Part shown: positions 39,501 to 51,487 of the stretch, in pieces | Numbering within the stretch: position 1 is the first letter of the stretch | Layout: the number at the start of each line of letters is the position of its first letter | Assembly (NCBI RefSeq): GCF_020382885.2 | Contig: NC_058506.1 | Coordinates: forward strand, 8,286,318 to 8,350,317 | Source: Scatophagus argus | Lineage: Eukaryota > Chordata > Actinopteri > Scatophagidae | Direction: 5' to 3' | DNA: 64,000 nucleotides | The notes under the pieces: generated by a model | The model's database searches: none | What the model saw: the letters and a program-made list of their open reading frames with translations, nothing else | Told to the model about the DNA's origin: nothing | Program-made: the position numbers and the translations under genes

Positions 39501-42063
39501 CAAAAACACTCACTTTGGTTACTCCTATTTGCTCCTTTCTGAACTTCTCCAAAGGCTTGATGAGCAGATCGGAGGCGTTCTGAACCTGAACAGGCAAACA
39601 CAGGGCAGCAATTAGCACAGTGCACAACTAAACAAACACACACACACCCATACAGTATGCTGCATTGCCTGCTGGTGGACACACTCTTTAAGACAGTATG
39701 TTGTAGATAAACTGGGTATCTGTGGACCGCAAAAAAACGTTGAAGAGGGTGCGGGTGAGTGTGAAAATGTCCATCAACGCTCCCAGCCATCGCAAGCACA
39801 ATTTACTACCCGACCTGCACTTTGAAAATCCTCATGTCATGACTGAAAGAGAAGTGATGTGGGAAAACTTAAATGATTTGGCGTGTGAAACAGCAGGAGC
39901 AGAAGTGATAAAATCCAGCACGAGAACATATCAATTTTCAGGCAATATGAAACTATTAGCAAAAAGGAGAACAGCAAACAAACAAGTGAACTGAGGACAA
40001 AATAATTAGCAGCATTCCTATAAACAAGCATGCACAAGGACACACATGTACACAGAAAGGAAGCGTGTGGCTGCGTCTTATGATAACATATTTAAAACAA
40101 CGCAGACAGCTCAATAAAACGTACTGTATTATGACAAACAGAAAGTTTGGTATCCGTAGCGCAACGTGCTACCAGTTTCCTTCTAAGCAGTCTAATCTTA
40201 AGTGCAGAATGTGTCAACATGATTGTGAATCACTAATGAAGGGTCAGATGGGACGCAGAGTCAGCGTGGAGGAAGCTGATAACCCACCAGCATCATCCTG
40301 TCGTGCTCTACTTCCTGCAGGAGTCCAGCAAACTCCTGGAACGACTGAGCTAGGGAGAACAAAAGAAAAGATGAGGACCAGAATAAAGGCTTCGCACATT
40401 CTTTACTGTTACAGGAAACACAACTGAGCGGCTGAATAAGACACACAGCACACTTGTTTTACATGCGTCTGTCATTACACTATGAGGCAGTTTCTGTTTT
40501 TCTAAGCCGGTGTATCACCTAGTTCCTCATATTCAGGTTGGGAGGAATTACAAAGTGGCAGCCAAAAATGTTCCTCTCCACTGAGGTCAGGTTTATTCAG
40601 CTTACTCTGCTGCAACATGTTTTAATTCTTCAGATAACATTAGCAAACACAAAAACCTGCTGAGGTGACGCACGAAATGCTGTACAGGTTCTCTAAAGGT
40701 CAACATCATGACTTTGACAATCAGCGAATATTCAGTCTATGTTAAGGACCTGCGTGACCTTACCGATGTTAATCTCATCATCTGTCAGGGAGTCACCGAT
40801 GACGTCGAACTGGAACATGCTGAGAGTCTGTGAAAACTTCTGTACCGCCAAAGAATAGCCTATAAAAAGACCACACAATTTAGTCCTTTTGAGAAAACTG
40901 AATGCCTTAGTCACAACTGCCTTTAACTCCTATAAACATTTCTTCATTGTTTTTTTTTAACCAGCTCTCATGAAGTTAAGCACCGTGCAAAATTATTCCA
41001 TCTGAACAGTCTTCATTTTTCACTGGCAGGAAAGTCTGAAAAGATATCTTTGACAGGTTCCAGCACCACAGCAGCACTTTAAGAAATATGTCACCCCTGC
41101 TATATCTGGGATTTATTAAACAAGAAAACAGAATCTGTCAGGTCAACTCTGTAGGACATGTTTTCTCAGGAATATGGTATTTTAAAGCCATCCTAAAGCC
41201 TTCAATCATTTCAAAAGTTTTTCTTCCATCATCAAATTTCTGTTTAACTTGTTTATTCTTTCTTTAATTGTGCTTTTTTTGTTGTTTTTCACAGTGTAAA
41301 CAAAGTGCAAGGCGGAAGGCTCACATTACACAACATTAACAGCTGGAGGAAGTGAAAAAACGTGCAGCATAAGAAGTGATTTTCATGAGTATCTCTTGGT
41401 GCACTTCACCCAAACAGGCAGCACATGTGACCTCTGGCTATTATCTGGGCTGAATGTACAGTGTGAATGTACAGCACTACTACAAGCACCTACAATGACA
41501 CTTTCTGTCTTCGAGGTCAAAAGCTTGTCAGTGGGCAGCGTCGTTTCCCCCTGCCACACTGACCCAAATATACACCATCTACAGTGCACTGTCACTGGCT
41601 CTGGTCCATACTATCAGCCTGACTGTGGGACCACATTAAGACCAGCAGCAGAGAGATGGCACATCACACAGGTGCTGTTCGGAAGCGGACAGCTGGTCAT
41701 CCTGCACATCTGTATCAGTGCACAGAGAAGGCTGTTTGGTGTTCTCCCACGGGAGCACCAGGCACCTCCCTAAATTGATCTTGTAGGCCCCTTAAAAAAA
41801 AGGCCCCACTGATGCTGATCCTCCAAGCCTCCTCACATCGTTTTTACACGCAAACGTGCACACAAACTACTGCTGATTTCTAAACAAATGAGATAAGCTC
41901 TAAGTTTACCTTTGATTGCAGAGATTACACTGTTGCCATCTTTTATCAACTCTTTGAGAAATTTGCTTGTCCTCTCCAGCTCTACTTCATAACATTTGAG
42001 AGTCTCTCGGAAGTCCGGGCTGTCCAGAAAGCAGTCGCTGAACTCCAGAGGAGGATGCCCCAT
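24553..42063 (-). CDS. ophn1: Oligophrenin-1, BAR-PH-RhoGAP protein (complete, 24 coding exons)
   Basis: Rho GTPase-activating protein that links membrane curvature and the actin cytoskeleton; in mammals it acts at synapses. Exons, 5' to 3' on the minus strand: 41910-42063, 40764-40859, 40288-40349, 39514-39585, 38537-38638, 38328-38438, 38075-38179, 37842-37971, 37662-37762, 37448-37539, 36164-36242, 33736-33769, 33507-33569, 32831-32905, 31786-31870, 31349-31407, 30367-30472, 30130-30289, 28820-28967, 27685-27981, 26943-27090, 25740-25790, 24705-24753, 24553-24558. Phase is kept at every junction, giving 794 residues (human about 802). The BAR domain covers roughly residues 20-230, PH 265-370 and RhoGAP 375-565, with the catalytic arginine finger at R409 in EGVYRTVGS. 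The tail is proline-rich (PPVPPPR near 574-580, [10 protein letters not shown] in exon 21), as expected for SH3 binding. The start ATG has A at -3 and begins [10 protein letters not shown] as in mammals. The last coding exon (N-stop) is the least certain. Confidence 0.96.
27543..27566. repeat. (AAG)n microsatellite in OPHN1 intron 20
   Basis: About eight AAG units on the plus strand, that is (CTT)n in the OPHN1 transcript, about 120 bases past the exon-20 donor. Confidence 0.9.
28701..28722. repeat. A22 homopolymer (T-run in OPHN1 sense)
   Basis: Uninterrupted run of 22 A on the plus strand, about 100 bases inside OPHN1 intron 19 from its donor at 28819. It is preceded by a repeated GTTAACAATGTTAA-type AT-rich palindromic stretch (about 28659-28687). 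Confidence 0.9.
29111..29986. mobile_element. Terminal-inverted-repeat element (876 bp) in OPHN1 intron 18
   Basis: The left end (29111-29144) and right end (29953-29986) are 34-base inverted repeats; the innermost 17 bases, CCGTGGGTCCAGTTAT plus one, match almost perfectly and the outer half is diverged. Further inverted similarity continues inward, with TCTCGAGATA and ATCTCATTATCTC-like strings in both halves. No transposase frame is present, so it looks like a non-autonomous DNA transposon (MITE-like). No target duplication is convincing, so the superfamily is left open. Confidence 0.75.
32286..32592 (+). repeat. Dispersed teleost repeat copy in OPHN1 intron 14
   Basis: Starts TGGCCACTTGGGGGCAGCAG and passes through 'AACAAGCTGTAAA', 'CCAATATTCACTCTC', 'AGCTCTGTTTTTGGGCTCCA', 'CTCCTGAAGG' and 'GAGATGAGGAGCAAA'. 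The order matches a frequent fish interspersed repeat as I remember it. A diverged copy in the opposite orientation seems to lie at about 51000-51260. The right limit is an estimate. Confidence 0.55.
36116..36140. repeat. Perfect 10-bp-arm hairpin in OPHN1 intron 11
   Basis: CATAGGAGAA (36116-36125) and TTCTCCTATG (36131-36140) are exact reverse complements around a five-base loop. On the OPHN1 strand the hairpin begins 24 bases after the exon-11 donor (exon edge 36164). Confidence 0.8.
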
Positions 42064-42310
42064 CTTCTCAACAACTGGGTTTGTTTGTTTTTCAGTCGAT
42101 AGTATCAGTGAATTTGTGTTAGTGAGCCACGCAGCCTACGCTCGTCCACGGCGCACAGTTCATTGCTGTTCAGCTGAGGCGACTCCACACGCTCATCTGT
42201 TCAGAGGAGCAGGAACCACGGTGTCCGTGGTGTCCGGGGGAGCCTGCAGCCAGCTGCTGCCCACGCAGGAGGTGCGCTGAACGGGGACGAAGGCCGGCTT
42301 GGATTCACGT
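42064..42310 (-). promoter_or_regulatory. CpG-dense 5' region of OPHN1 (probable promoter / 5'-UTR)
   Basis: Immediately upstream of the OPHN1 start codon, the stretch 42121-42310 carries about 17 CpG dinucleotides in under 200 bases, while surrounding DNA has few. No TATA box is evident. This fits a CpG-island promoter driving OPHN1 leftward. The transcription start and any non-coding first exon cannot be placed. Confidence 0.55.
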
Positions 42311-45300
42311 CGCTCTTCTCTTCTCTTCTCAAACGTAATTCAAATGAATCCTGGTGCTCTTTGCTACTTTTTTCCTTGTTGTGGTGTCGTGATTAGAAGA
42401 GCGGCTAGAATCCCCAGGGACGCGAACCGTTCCGAGATATTTCACACTTTCGCCAAACCTCCTTCTGTCCTTTACCTGAGTTTGAAAAACATTTTAAACG
42501 CACACAGTAAACATCACTCAAACAAACAGTGAATACGTGTTAGTAAATATGTATTTTTTTCTGACAGATATATACTACAGATCATTAAGTGCCACATTGT
42601 TGACACAAAGTGTAACACAAAGCTGAATGGAACGTGACCAACTGGCTTTGGCCTCGCTAAAAACTCCCCCCTTTCCACACCCAGGAGGTTCTTAAAGGGG
42701 CTGCAGCTGCACAGTTTAAGGAATTGTGTTGATGACGCCGCTTTCAAGGACTGTCGGACATTTTGCCAACACAAACCTAAATGCATTGTAGTATTGGTGT
42801 AGTGCTCTTTCCTTTCTCCTGTTCTCTGTCAATACTGTTTAAAGTAAAATGAAATGTGTGCTCTTTCTTTAAAGAATATCGAAAAATAAAGAAATAATAC
42901 GAGATGAAATACTGTGGTTTCCCGTATGTACTCCACGCATAATTAGCAGATCATTAGCAGATACAGTGAGGAGATTATTATTTACACAGTTTTCTTAAGA
43001 TGCAGTGACCTGCCACACAAATTTATGTACACTCTTTCAGACTCTCTTCTTCTTCTAATTTTACCTCTTATGTCTTACTAAGTCATAGACAATTAGACAA
43101 CTAGACATATGGGACTGCAGCTGAGGTGTTTTCTGCTTCAAGGGATCACAAGCCTGTGTGGTCAGATTCCTTAGCTGTTCTAAAGGTTTGATAAGGTGGT
43201 TTATGACTTTAAGAATTTATGGTTTATGAATTTACTTGGGGAAGCACCCCCACACTCCCACCAGCGAAGTGCTCTTAACACTCAGCTGCTGCAGTAGCCA
43301 ACAGACCAGCATCTACTTCTAATGTGAATCAGCAGATAAAATAAAGGCTGATGAGCTTGCTTTTACCTTGTGCGTGAGAATAATTTTAAGTTTAAAGAAG
43401 CTCATGATAGAGACACACCTGCACAGAGCCCTGAACACATCATGTGAATAATAGAAGCATGTGATAATGACACGGTGAGACACACCTGCATGTGGCTGGG
43501 TGTGTGAGCCGAGGATCACGCAGGCGCGTTTCTCTCCTGAAACAAGAGCTTGAGGAATGTAAAGCTGGATCACTGACTAAACTCCTGTTGGTGTCACTGA
43601 ATTTACCACAGAGCTTTAACTTTCGCAGACGGAGGGAAAAATATTTAGCCATTTAGATGTTGCAGTGACCGTTAATGACCCCTAGATGTCACCCTTCAGA
43701 CTGAACTGAAGCAGATTGCAAAGCTTGCCTGCAAACACACCCACACACACCCACAGCTTTAAACGCTTACACGCTCACTGATATTGTCAGTGTCAGAGTA
43801 CATTTATATGCCACTTCACCAGTGACTGATACTGGATCAGTTCACAAGATGCACAGATTCAAAAACGAAACCCACTGCTCACACAGATTAAATCTTCTCT
43901 TCAAACCTTCATTCACAGAAATCAGAAAAGTTAGAAATGTTGCAGAACAGGTCACAATGCATGTTAGATCATCCAATGGGAGTGTCTCCACATACTTACA
44001 CATCTAGTTGGCGCTGCCAATCTGACAGGTAGCAATAGCAAATCAAATCAACAATTAGGTAACTTCATGTGGTATAGAGCCCTCTTTGAGTCTTACGATC
44101 TAAGTGTGAGTTTAGACATTTTAATACTTTGCATTTCACTACGTTGAAACTTTCTGTTTCTTTATTTATGTTCAGTTTTCACTTTTGTATTGTGACAGTG
44201 CTGTGTCACAAAACAAACCCTGACCTTCATCTAACCCCGACCAAGTGGTTGGTCAGGGTTAGAAAAAGATTGCACTTTGGATTCATATTTTACCCCACAA
44301 GGCTGCAAATTGTCCTCGTGTCTCATTGAAAATAGCTGGTTTTTGGCTGAAGCGGTCTCAAACAGCAGTCTGCAGCTTGTCAGCTGTCTCACCAGGGCCC
44401 CACCTCCACTACTCCATTCTCCTCCTCCAGAGAAGAAAGACCCTTTCAGACTACATGTAATCCAAATTTAGCATGATATATACTAATGTGATCCATATGA
44501 AACACAGAAACATAACATAGTCACTGTGTTCAGAAATATGCCAACATTTAATTCTGGAGAATGGGTTGCAAAAACATTTTAATATCCATTTATATGCGAA
44601 TGATTTCATCTTGTGTTGCTGTCGGCTCCACTGCAGACCTTCATCAGATTACAGTTGGCGTTTAGCAACGTCTTTTTGAACTGATTTTATAACTGATTGG
44701 AAATCTAATAGATTAAAAAGCATTAGAAATAGAATTAGAAATACTTATTACTTTGAATTTGTCCCACAAAACTCATACTGCAAAAGCTTACTCAAAAAAT
44801 GTTAATGCAAATTTAATTCCCGAGCTTGTTTTCCCCTTGACAACAGAAAAAAAACAACAACATACAATCATCTATACTCTGTCCACACTGGATTACGGGG
44901 ATGTGCTGCATGCTCACACTGTGTGCTGTCACTACCCTTGTTGTGATATTGTATATCGTGTCCTCTATTGTATACTGTAACTGCAAGGGAATGCGAAGCT
45001 TATTGTGAGGGAACTTCAGGTGCTCCGTGTGTCTGTGACTTCCTACAGGTGAAAATAATCATGTAGTAATTTTCAAAAAGTGTATTTGATAGGAGCTACC
45101 TAAACATCTCAGTGTTAAAAATGGTGACTCAAAGAGCTTATTCGGTAAAAAAGAAAGAAAGAAAAACAAACAAGCCTTCAACTCCGCAGCAATACGTCAA
45201 ACTGTGTTCAGACTGAGCAGATTAAATCAGTGATTAAATATGAGGAGGGCAGCAACGACGTGGATGTAACGTCTGTGGAGAAAAACTAGATGAGAGACTG

Positions 45301-47300
45301 ATTATTATGATAATAAACTCTTGTCCTCTTATCTTTAGATTTCCTGACTTATTCTTTGTTTTAGGCCTTTATGTTTTACTCCATATTGCGTCAAAAACGG
45401 CCTCCACTTCCTCTGCACAACACAGCACAATGAGGATGAGAGGACACACTGCTGTCCCCACACAGATTCCTCAACCCGGGCAGAAATTAAAATGTTTGAT
45501 CTGAATTCTGAAGCTGTTTGTTTGGCCCGTGTCAATGGGGCTATTGTATGCAAATACTGTGCACAGAAGCATATGACCTCTCCAGTGCAGGGCAGTGGCT
45601 AGTGTGAGAGAAATCATTAGCAATGCAAAGTCATGGTGCTCTGATACTCCTGTTCACAGTCGCACACTGAAAAAAAATCTGCTAACGTCAACATAAATGT
45701 TTTTGGATGTGCTTTATTCCGAGCTACAGCTGAAGGTAAGTCTGCTTCATTTCTAACTCTGTTAACAGATCATGTAATGACACTTTGTTTTCAGTGTGTG
45801 TTCAGCTCATGTACTTATGGCAAGTTCATGCTTGACTGTTAGGTCTAAACTTTACTCAGAAGAGTTTGGAAAATTCCTCACCAAAGACTTGCATATGCAC
45901 TCACAGATAAAATTGCAGCACTCAAACAGATAAGTTTTTCTAGGACTTTAATCCAAAAAATGTTGCTTTTGTTAGCGTGACAATCAAAGAAACACTCTTT
46001 AGCCATTCACAAGGTAGAACTTCAGTTCATGTTCTCTGAATCATCGTTAGTTCAGAACCAGATGATTTCTTCTCTCATGGACGTTGAGACACCTTTTGGG
46101 CCGCAGATCATTTTCCTGCTAAGAATTAGTGAGCGTTACAGACACCGTTAGGTTGGGTGCAGATGTCCACTTTGCATGCTACACCATGGTGACTGGTTAA
46201 AGCATGTCACATGACGCATGGTGCCAGACTTCAGTGTGGCACTCTTAAGTGGCCTGCCAACTGCACAGGGGGGGCAGAGAGGCTTCCTTCTTCTCTGGAT
46301 TCACATCCATGCCAAACCAGAGGGTCAACACAGTCCTCCACGCTGCCTCCTATGCCTCTTACACCTCCTGCTGAGCCGGGTAACAACTCTGACATTCATA
46401 CTAGACCAGAAATTCAAGCATGACAGGTGACACAGTAAAGATCAGCACAGTGGAGATAAAACTTTTAGGATGTTTTTTAGGATTGAATGATGAATTCTAG
46501 ACTTTGAAAAAAATAACAAAACAAAACTTTGATTTACTAATTTGGTTGAATGGAAAAGTTGAAAACTGGAAGTGTAATTATCCAGAATGCCCTGCTCACT
46601 TTTGAGTATACTGCTTTCTTAGCTGCCGGAACTAAACTGTCCGATGTGAGCACAGCATCATTTGGATTAGTATGTAAGTATATAAGAGGGTTAGGAATTG
46701 ACCCTGCAACCTCTGAGCATTTCTTCTGTGATATACGCAATCAGCTGCTGCTGCTGATTCTTTTCATTACTGACTGATCTGACCATTATTTTCTCAATTA
46801 ACATTAAATGACAGAAAATGTTGAAAAATTGTCAGTCCTCAAGTCCACAGTGACATCTTCATATTGCTTGCTTTCTTGACCATCAGCACAATTGTTACGT
46901 AATGATGCTAGTTTAATTAAAGAAATATCTGTTGGTGATTGGTTTCAACTAAAGGTTTTGAGGATATAATATGCAAGGTATGAAGTGAAAACAAGAACAC
47001 ATTGCTTTGTTAATTTGCCTAAATCAGTCTCAGCATTTCAACAGTGGCCAAAGGGTTTGTGTTGTTTTTTTTTCTTTTTTTTTTAATAACTGTGAAAATT
47101 AAATAATTAAATATTTGGGATCAGGGACTAATCATAATCACAGATAGTTTCATGATTTTGTAAATTTATTTTTTGGTGAGAAACAGACAAACAGAGACAT
47201 GCAAAGCAGGAAAATGTTTATCCACTTGTATGTGCATTAACTGTGATTTACTGTAGGTTTGTTTTATCCTGTGTTGCATTACGTAGCGCAAAAACTTAAA
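42311..47300. other. Intergenic region between OPHN1 and the beta connexin
   Basis: Five kilobases without recognisable coding sequence; the longest open frames are about 90 codons and match no family I know. It contains a short palindrome at 44231-44262. OPHN1 and the connexin are transcribed away from each other, so regulatory elements of both could lie here, but none can be named from sequence. Confidence 0.55.
44231..44262. repeat. Short palindrome (14-bp arms, 4-base loop)
   Basis: CTAACCCCGACCAA at 44231-44244 is followed after four bases by TTGGTCAGGGTTAG at 44249-44262, its reverse complement apart from one position. The function is unknown and no runs of T follow. Confidence 0.8.
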
Positions 47301-47301
47301 C

Positions 47302-47309
47302 TATAAAAA
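47302..47309 (+). promoter_or_regulatory. Candidate TATA box of the beta connexin gene
   Basis: TATAAAAA lies 76 bases before the connexin start codon. Initiation about 25-30 bases downstream (near 47330) would give a short 5'-UTR of about 55 bases. An alternative is that CCATCAG ending at 47370 is the acceptor of a spliced 5'-UTR exon, as is usual in connexin genes; the sequence does not decide between them. Confidence 0.4.
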
Positions 47310-47384
47310 AGAAAACAGTCAGCACAATACTCTCTCAGCTCTGATGTGGTTTCTGCACTTTTTCCATCAGACCCGGAACCAAAG

Positions 47385-48107
47385 ATGAACTGGGCATCAT
47401 TTTATGCTGTCATCAGCGGTGTGAACAGACACTCCACAGGCATCGGTCGCATCTGGCTCTCTGTCCTGTTCATTTTCCGGATCCTGGTTCTGGTGGTTGC
47501 CGCGGAGAGCGTGTGGGGAGACGAGAAGTCTGGCTTCACCTGCAACACGCAGCAGCCAGGCTGCAACAGTGTCTGCTACGACCACTTCTTCCCCATCTCC
47601 CACATTCGCCTCTGGGCGCTCCAGCTCATCCTGGTTTCCACTCCTGCCCTGCTGGTAGCCATGCACGTGGCCCACCGGCGCCACGTCGACAAGAGGATCT
47701 ACAAACTGTCGGGGAGGACCAATCCCAAAGACCTGGAGCAGATAAAGACCCAGAAGATGAAAATCACAGGGGCTCTCTGGTGGACGTACGTCATCAGCCT
47801 CTTGTTTCGTATTGTCTTCGAGGTCACCTTCATGTACGTCTTTTATATGATCTACCCTGGTTACAAGATGATCCGGCTGGTGAAGTGTGACTCGTACCCG
47901 TGTCCCAACACAGTGGACTGCTTCGTGTCGAGGCCCACGGAGAAGACCGTCTTCACCGTGTTCATGCTGGCAGCGTCAGGGGTTTGTATTCTGCTCAACA
48001 TTGCAGAGGTGGTCTTCTTGGTGGGGAAGGCTTGCAGTAAGCATTTGCACAATGCTGGAGACTTGAGTATGGGGGCTTGGATCCAACAAAAACTCTGCTC
48101 TTACTAA
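47385..48107 (+). CDS. Beta-type connexin, Cx32.2 / GJB1-like (240 aa, complete)
   Basis: Gap-junction subunit: six form a hemichannel, and docked hemichannels join the cytoplasm of adjacent cells. The whole protein is in one exon, as usual for connexins. The start is placed at MNWASFYAV because all beta connexins start there; an in-frame ATG 39 bases upstream would add residues untypical of the family. Four membrane helices lie near residues 20-40, 75-95, 130-153 and 187-211. Extracellular loop 1 has cysteines 53, 60 and 64 (C-x6-C-x3-C) and loop 2 has 168, 173 and 179 (C-x4-C-x5-C), with the signature [10 protein letters not shown] after it. The cytoplasmic tail is short (about 28 residues, ending QQKLCSY), against about 283 residues total for human GJB1. 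Sequence and tail resemble fish Cx32.2. An alpha connexin follows 3.4 kb downstream on the same strand. A polyadenylation hexamer lies at 48132-48137. Confidence 0.96.
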   Translation: MNWASFYAVISGVNRHSTGIGRIWLSVLFIFRILVLVVAAESVWGDEKSGFTCNTQQPGCNSVCYDHFFPISHIRLWALQLILVSTPALLVAMHVAHRRHVDKRIYKLSGRTNPKDLEQIKTQKMKITGALWWTYVISLLFRIVFEVTFMYVFYMIYPGYKMIRLVKCDSYPCPNTVDCFVSRPTEKTVFTVFMLAASGVCILLNIAEVVFLVGKACSKHLHNAGDLSMGAWIQQKLCSY

Positions 48108-48131
48108 TCACAAACACATATTGCATACTTG

Positions 48132-48137
48132 AATAAA
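48132..48137 (+). terminator. Candidate polyadenylation signal of the beta connexin
   Basis: AATAAA 25 bases after the stop codon. If used, the 3'-UTR would be only about 40-50 bases. Later signals may also be used. Confidence 0.4.
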
Positions 48138-51100
48138 GGGACAAATAGGAGGCCTTAGATCCATGTAACAGCCAGCTATTTAACTTGTGGAAAAGGTGCA
48201 TATAACATACTGTACAATACAGTTTGACGTGGTGATGATACATTTAGTGGTTTATAACCTCAGTGACAAGCATTCAGTGTCAGAGTGGGGGAAAGTAGTA
48301 TTCAGACAAGTAAGCATAATACACAAAGTGTTCTCACCAAAGACTGTATAGAAAAAAAACAATAATTTTTCATGGGAACATCACTTCTTGTCACATGCTT
48401 TGTAAAGTCATCACACTGTGTCAGAAAAGTGTGCCTGACACGCGATGTAATGATATTTGGGGTATTTAAAATGATCACATTTTATTATTTACATCATGAC
48501 TGCCCCCAAATGATGACTTGAATCTAAGAAAGTTGGGGGGGGGGGGTTATTTTTATTTATTTATTTAACTATTATAGCGATTATTATTGCTATTACTAAT
48601 ACATGGAAAGCAAGTTGCGTTTCATAAATGTTAAATGACACAATGTTTGTTTAACACAGATTCTTGTGCTTCATGTGGATAAAAATAATTCACAGGGGGG
48701 AAAAAAATAACTTGAATTGCAAAGTTTGTTTCTTTTCCCTGAAGTTTACTACTGATTGCTAAACACGTTATCTGAATCTATTCATTTTCAGGCTGGATGT
48801 TTATATTCTGTCAGTGCACAGCTGAATAAAATCAACCAGAATTTGTGTAATCGTGTAATTTTTGTTTTCTCACCAAACAAATATGTGAAACGTGCACACA
48901 TTGAAATGACTCATGTGAAATGTCTGCGGCTACTCAAATTGTCCAATAATTGCTCTTACATATAAGAGGCTGCAGTAGTATTTGCATAGGATTTCCTGAT
49001 TAAGTGGAAATAGTTCCTGTCTGTCACCAGAGAGCAGCAGTCATCAGAGAGGAGAAATTAAGCCGCAGTCAGTGTGGTGCTGCTTTTCCGTGATTCTACC
49101 CAGCTGTCAGCGGTGTGACTGAATCATGAATGAAACTTCATCACACATTTGGTGGTGGCGTCGCCATCCTTAGACGTGAGATTGTTCGGAGCCGTGATGC
49201 CACCTGTCAGGAAATGTCCCAGGATGATTAAGTTCTCCTTTTGAAGGCCAGAGTGCAGAGTTTTGGGTTATCAATAGCCTTTGCCTTGTAAGGGGTCAGT
49301 GTGCGGGTGACAGCGGTCGACCCCGTGGACAGCTGGACCTGCCGTGACCGAGCATGAGGGCGCTTTTCTTTTTAGGGAACGCGTCAACACACTCCATCTA
49401 TAGAGTTCAGATTGACAAGAAACATATTAGTAGTACTCTACCAACAGCAAATCCCTCCAATCTGTTATTGCTGTCTGTGATTTGTGCCAGTGGTGACTGT
49501 GTGCTGAATTTTTTGGCAGCGCAATATGCAACATATTTTATTGCAGATTGTGTGTTTTGAAGGCAAATTTAAATGAGGAGATAAAACAACATCTCAAAGA
49601 GAAAAGATGAAACTGAAGAAAGTTCAGCAAGTTGGACCGCTGACTGCAGCTCTGAGGGAAGGTTTCCACAGCGTCTGATCCACTCAGTCAGGAGTAGGAT
49701 CACCATGAGGGTGACAACAAAGCCACTCCCTTCCCTGTGTATTATATTTAGAGCCCACTGACATGTTAGACTAACCTGCATCCTCACTGGACTCTTCAGC
49801 TGCCACTCAGTTGAACAGAAACACCTTTTTAGCGAGGGGATTTATACTTCTGTTCAAGCGGGAATGTTTTCATCTGCGCTCACACTGAGGCCAGACAGGG
49901 CTGTAGTTGTGGTGGCTTGTTGAACACTGGCCATTGATCAGGTTAGAGTGGGAAGGCAGCAGGCGGGATCACAGTGAAAACTATCTGAGAGAAGTTTATC
50001 TTGGCTCTGCAGTTCCCTCAGTGCTTCAGGAGAAGATGGCCTCTCTGAACTGAAGAGGCTCAATCACCAAGTGACTCTGGATCTGCACTGCTGCAGGAGA
50101 TGAACATTATCAGGTATGACTGTCTTAATGAAGATACCCACGGTTACTCTGAATGTCTTACTTAACAATCCAGAAAACAGATCACAGTTCTGAAGTTAAT
50201 GTAGCAATCTACATTATCTTTATATAGCTCAGCTAGGTGTACGTTTATGAATGAAATCCAGGAAACCCAAATACTGGTTTCCCACATCCACTCATTCCTG
50301 GCTGGCAATCTTTATGAATTTCAAACAGGTGGTCAGATTCACTATCTTCTACAGATCACTGATACCTACTTCTAAAGGACAAGTACAACTATTTTTAAAA
50401 ATAAATTTCGGTATGTTGTAATCAATAGGTGTTGAAATCTAAACTAGAAACCTAATTCTGGAGTTGGGGAGCGCTGTTGGGTACTGTGTCACAAGATCTA
50501 GGCCGGCGCTGAGAGTCTCCTCAGACTGCTGCGGGGCTTTCTCTCACACACTGTGAGCTGTGTTCTGGCTCTTTTTAAAACTTACACTAACAGTGGATAG
50601 CACACAACCTCTGGGAGTACAAACAGCGAATTCATGATCAATCAATGTTCCTATTGGTAAGTCGCTTCTGGGTTTTCTGAAATACAGCAGCCTTTGGTTG
50701 TGGGAGGAGTTTATAATCCATAATAAGATTATCATGACAAAATTGCAAACAACTTAACTGTTATAATAATAATGCAAAGAATGTCAGTTTAAATGACGAC
50801 AAATCAGATTTTTTTCCATGCATAGGAGAGTTAGATTCTGTGTTGATATCAGGTTTATTTGGATCCTAGTGACTCCATTCTTTTTAGCTTCCAGAATCAA
50901 CATTTTTGGATCAAGTGACAATGTGTAATGGGAAAGCGTAGCATCTTAACATATTAACCTCTTTCAGCTGATTGGTTCAGTTTTACAGCTGTACTGCTCT
51001 TTCTCATCCCTCCCATAGTGTTTTTAAAGGCCACAGCAAGCAGCTGTTTTCAGGAAAAACATCCACTGTATGCAACCTGCTCAGCTAGAGACAAACTAGA

Positions 51101-51437
51101 GACAAGACAAAGACAAACAACTACCTACTGAATATCTGTCGCATTTAACAGCTAAATTTCCCTCTGGAGCTGGTGGAACTAAAAGGAGACTGAATGTTGA
51201 ATCTATCATTCAAACGAAATACAGCTTTAAATATCTCTGTGCTATAATGTAGTGTATTTCTGAAAGGTTAAACAAGGGAAAAATCACAACCACAGATTCA
51301 CAATGTAATCATGTAAAAAAAATGCCTGATGTGTCACTTCAGGACTTATTATACCAAGTCTGTTTAAATGATGAGGCCAAAGTCGGCCACATTTCTGTGT
51401 GTTTATTTCACTTGATATTTTTCCTCTCTCCTTACAG
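48138..51437. other. Region between the two connexin genes
   Basis: No coding sequence recognised. A G-run lies at 48535-48546. A possible 5'-UTR exon of the downstream connexin ends at 50113, where ATTATCAG is followed by GTATGA, but this is only a splice-site guess. A diverged dispersed repeat lies around 51000-51260. Confidence 0.45.
51000..51260 (-). repeat. Diverged dispersed repeat, opposite orientation to 32286-32592
   Basis: Read on the minus strand, it gives 'GATTCAACATTCAGTCTCC..TTAGTTCCACCAGCTCCAGAGGGAAAT', similar in order to 'CCAATATTCACTCTC..GCTCCACCGTCTCCTGAAGGAGAT' of the copy in OPHN1. The remembered family also carries the AGCTAGAGACAAACTAGAGACAAG-type stretch seen at 51085-51106. 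The limits are approximate. Confidence 0.45.
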
Positions 51438-51487
51438 TGTCTCTCCTGGTTTTGTGGATAAAAGTAAGTCTATAGTTGTGAGCCAGT

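Larger units (their letters stand above)
24754..41909 (-). other. Content of the OPHN1 introns
   Basis: Introns longer than 300 bases: 40860-41909, 40350-40763, 39586-40287, 38639-39513, 36243-37447, 33770-36163, 32906-33506, 31871-32830, 31408-31785, 30473-31348, 28968-30129, 27982-28819, 27091-27684, 25791-26942 and 24754-25739. Recognisable contents are the inverted-repeat element at 29111-29986, a dispersed repeat at 32286-32592, an (AAG)n run at 27543-27566, an A-run at 28701-28722 (plus strand), a T-run at 31204-31219 and a 10-bp-arm hairpin at 36116-36140. In the remaining introns I see only AT-rich sequence without coding potential or known repeats. Confidence 0.7.

Noticed and set aside
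40065..40427. 120-codon plus-strand frame
   Set aside because: Overlaps OPHN1 exon 3 (40288-40349) antisense; the OPHN1 reading is supported by phase and homology.
47397..47890. Antisense and shifted frames within the beta connexin
   Set aside because: Shadows of the GC-rich coding exon; no independent similarity.
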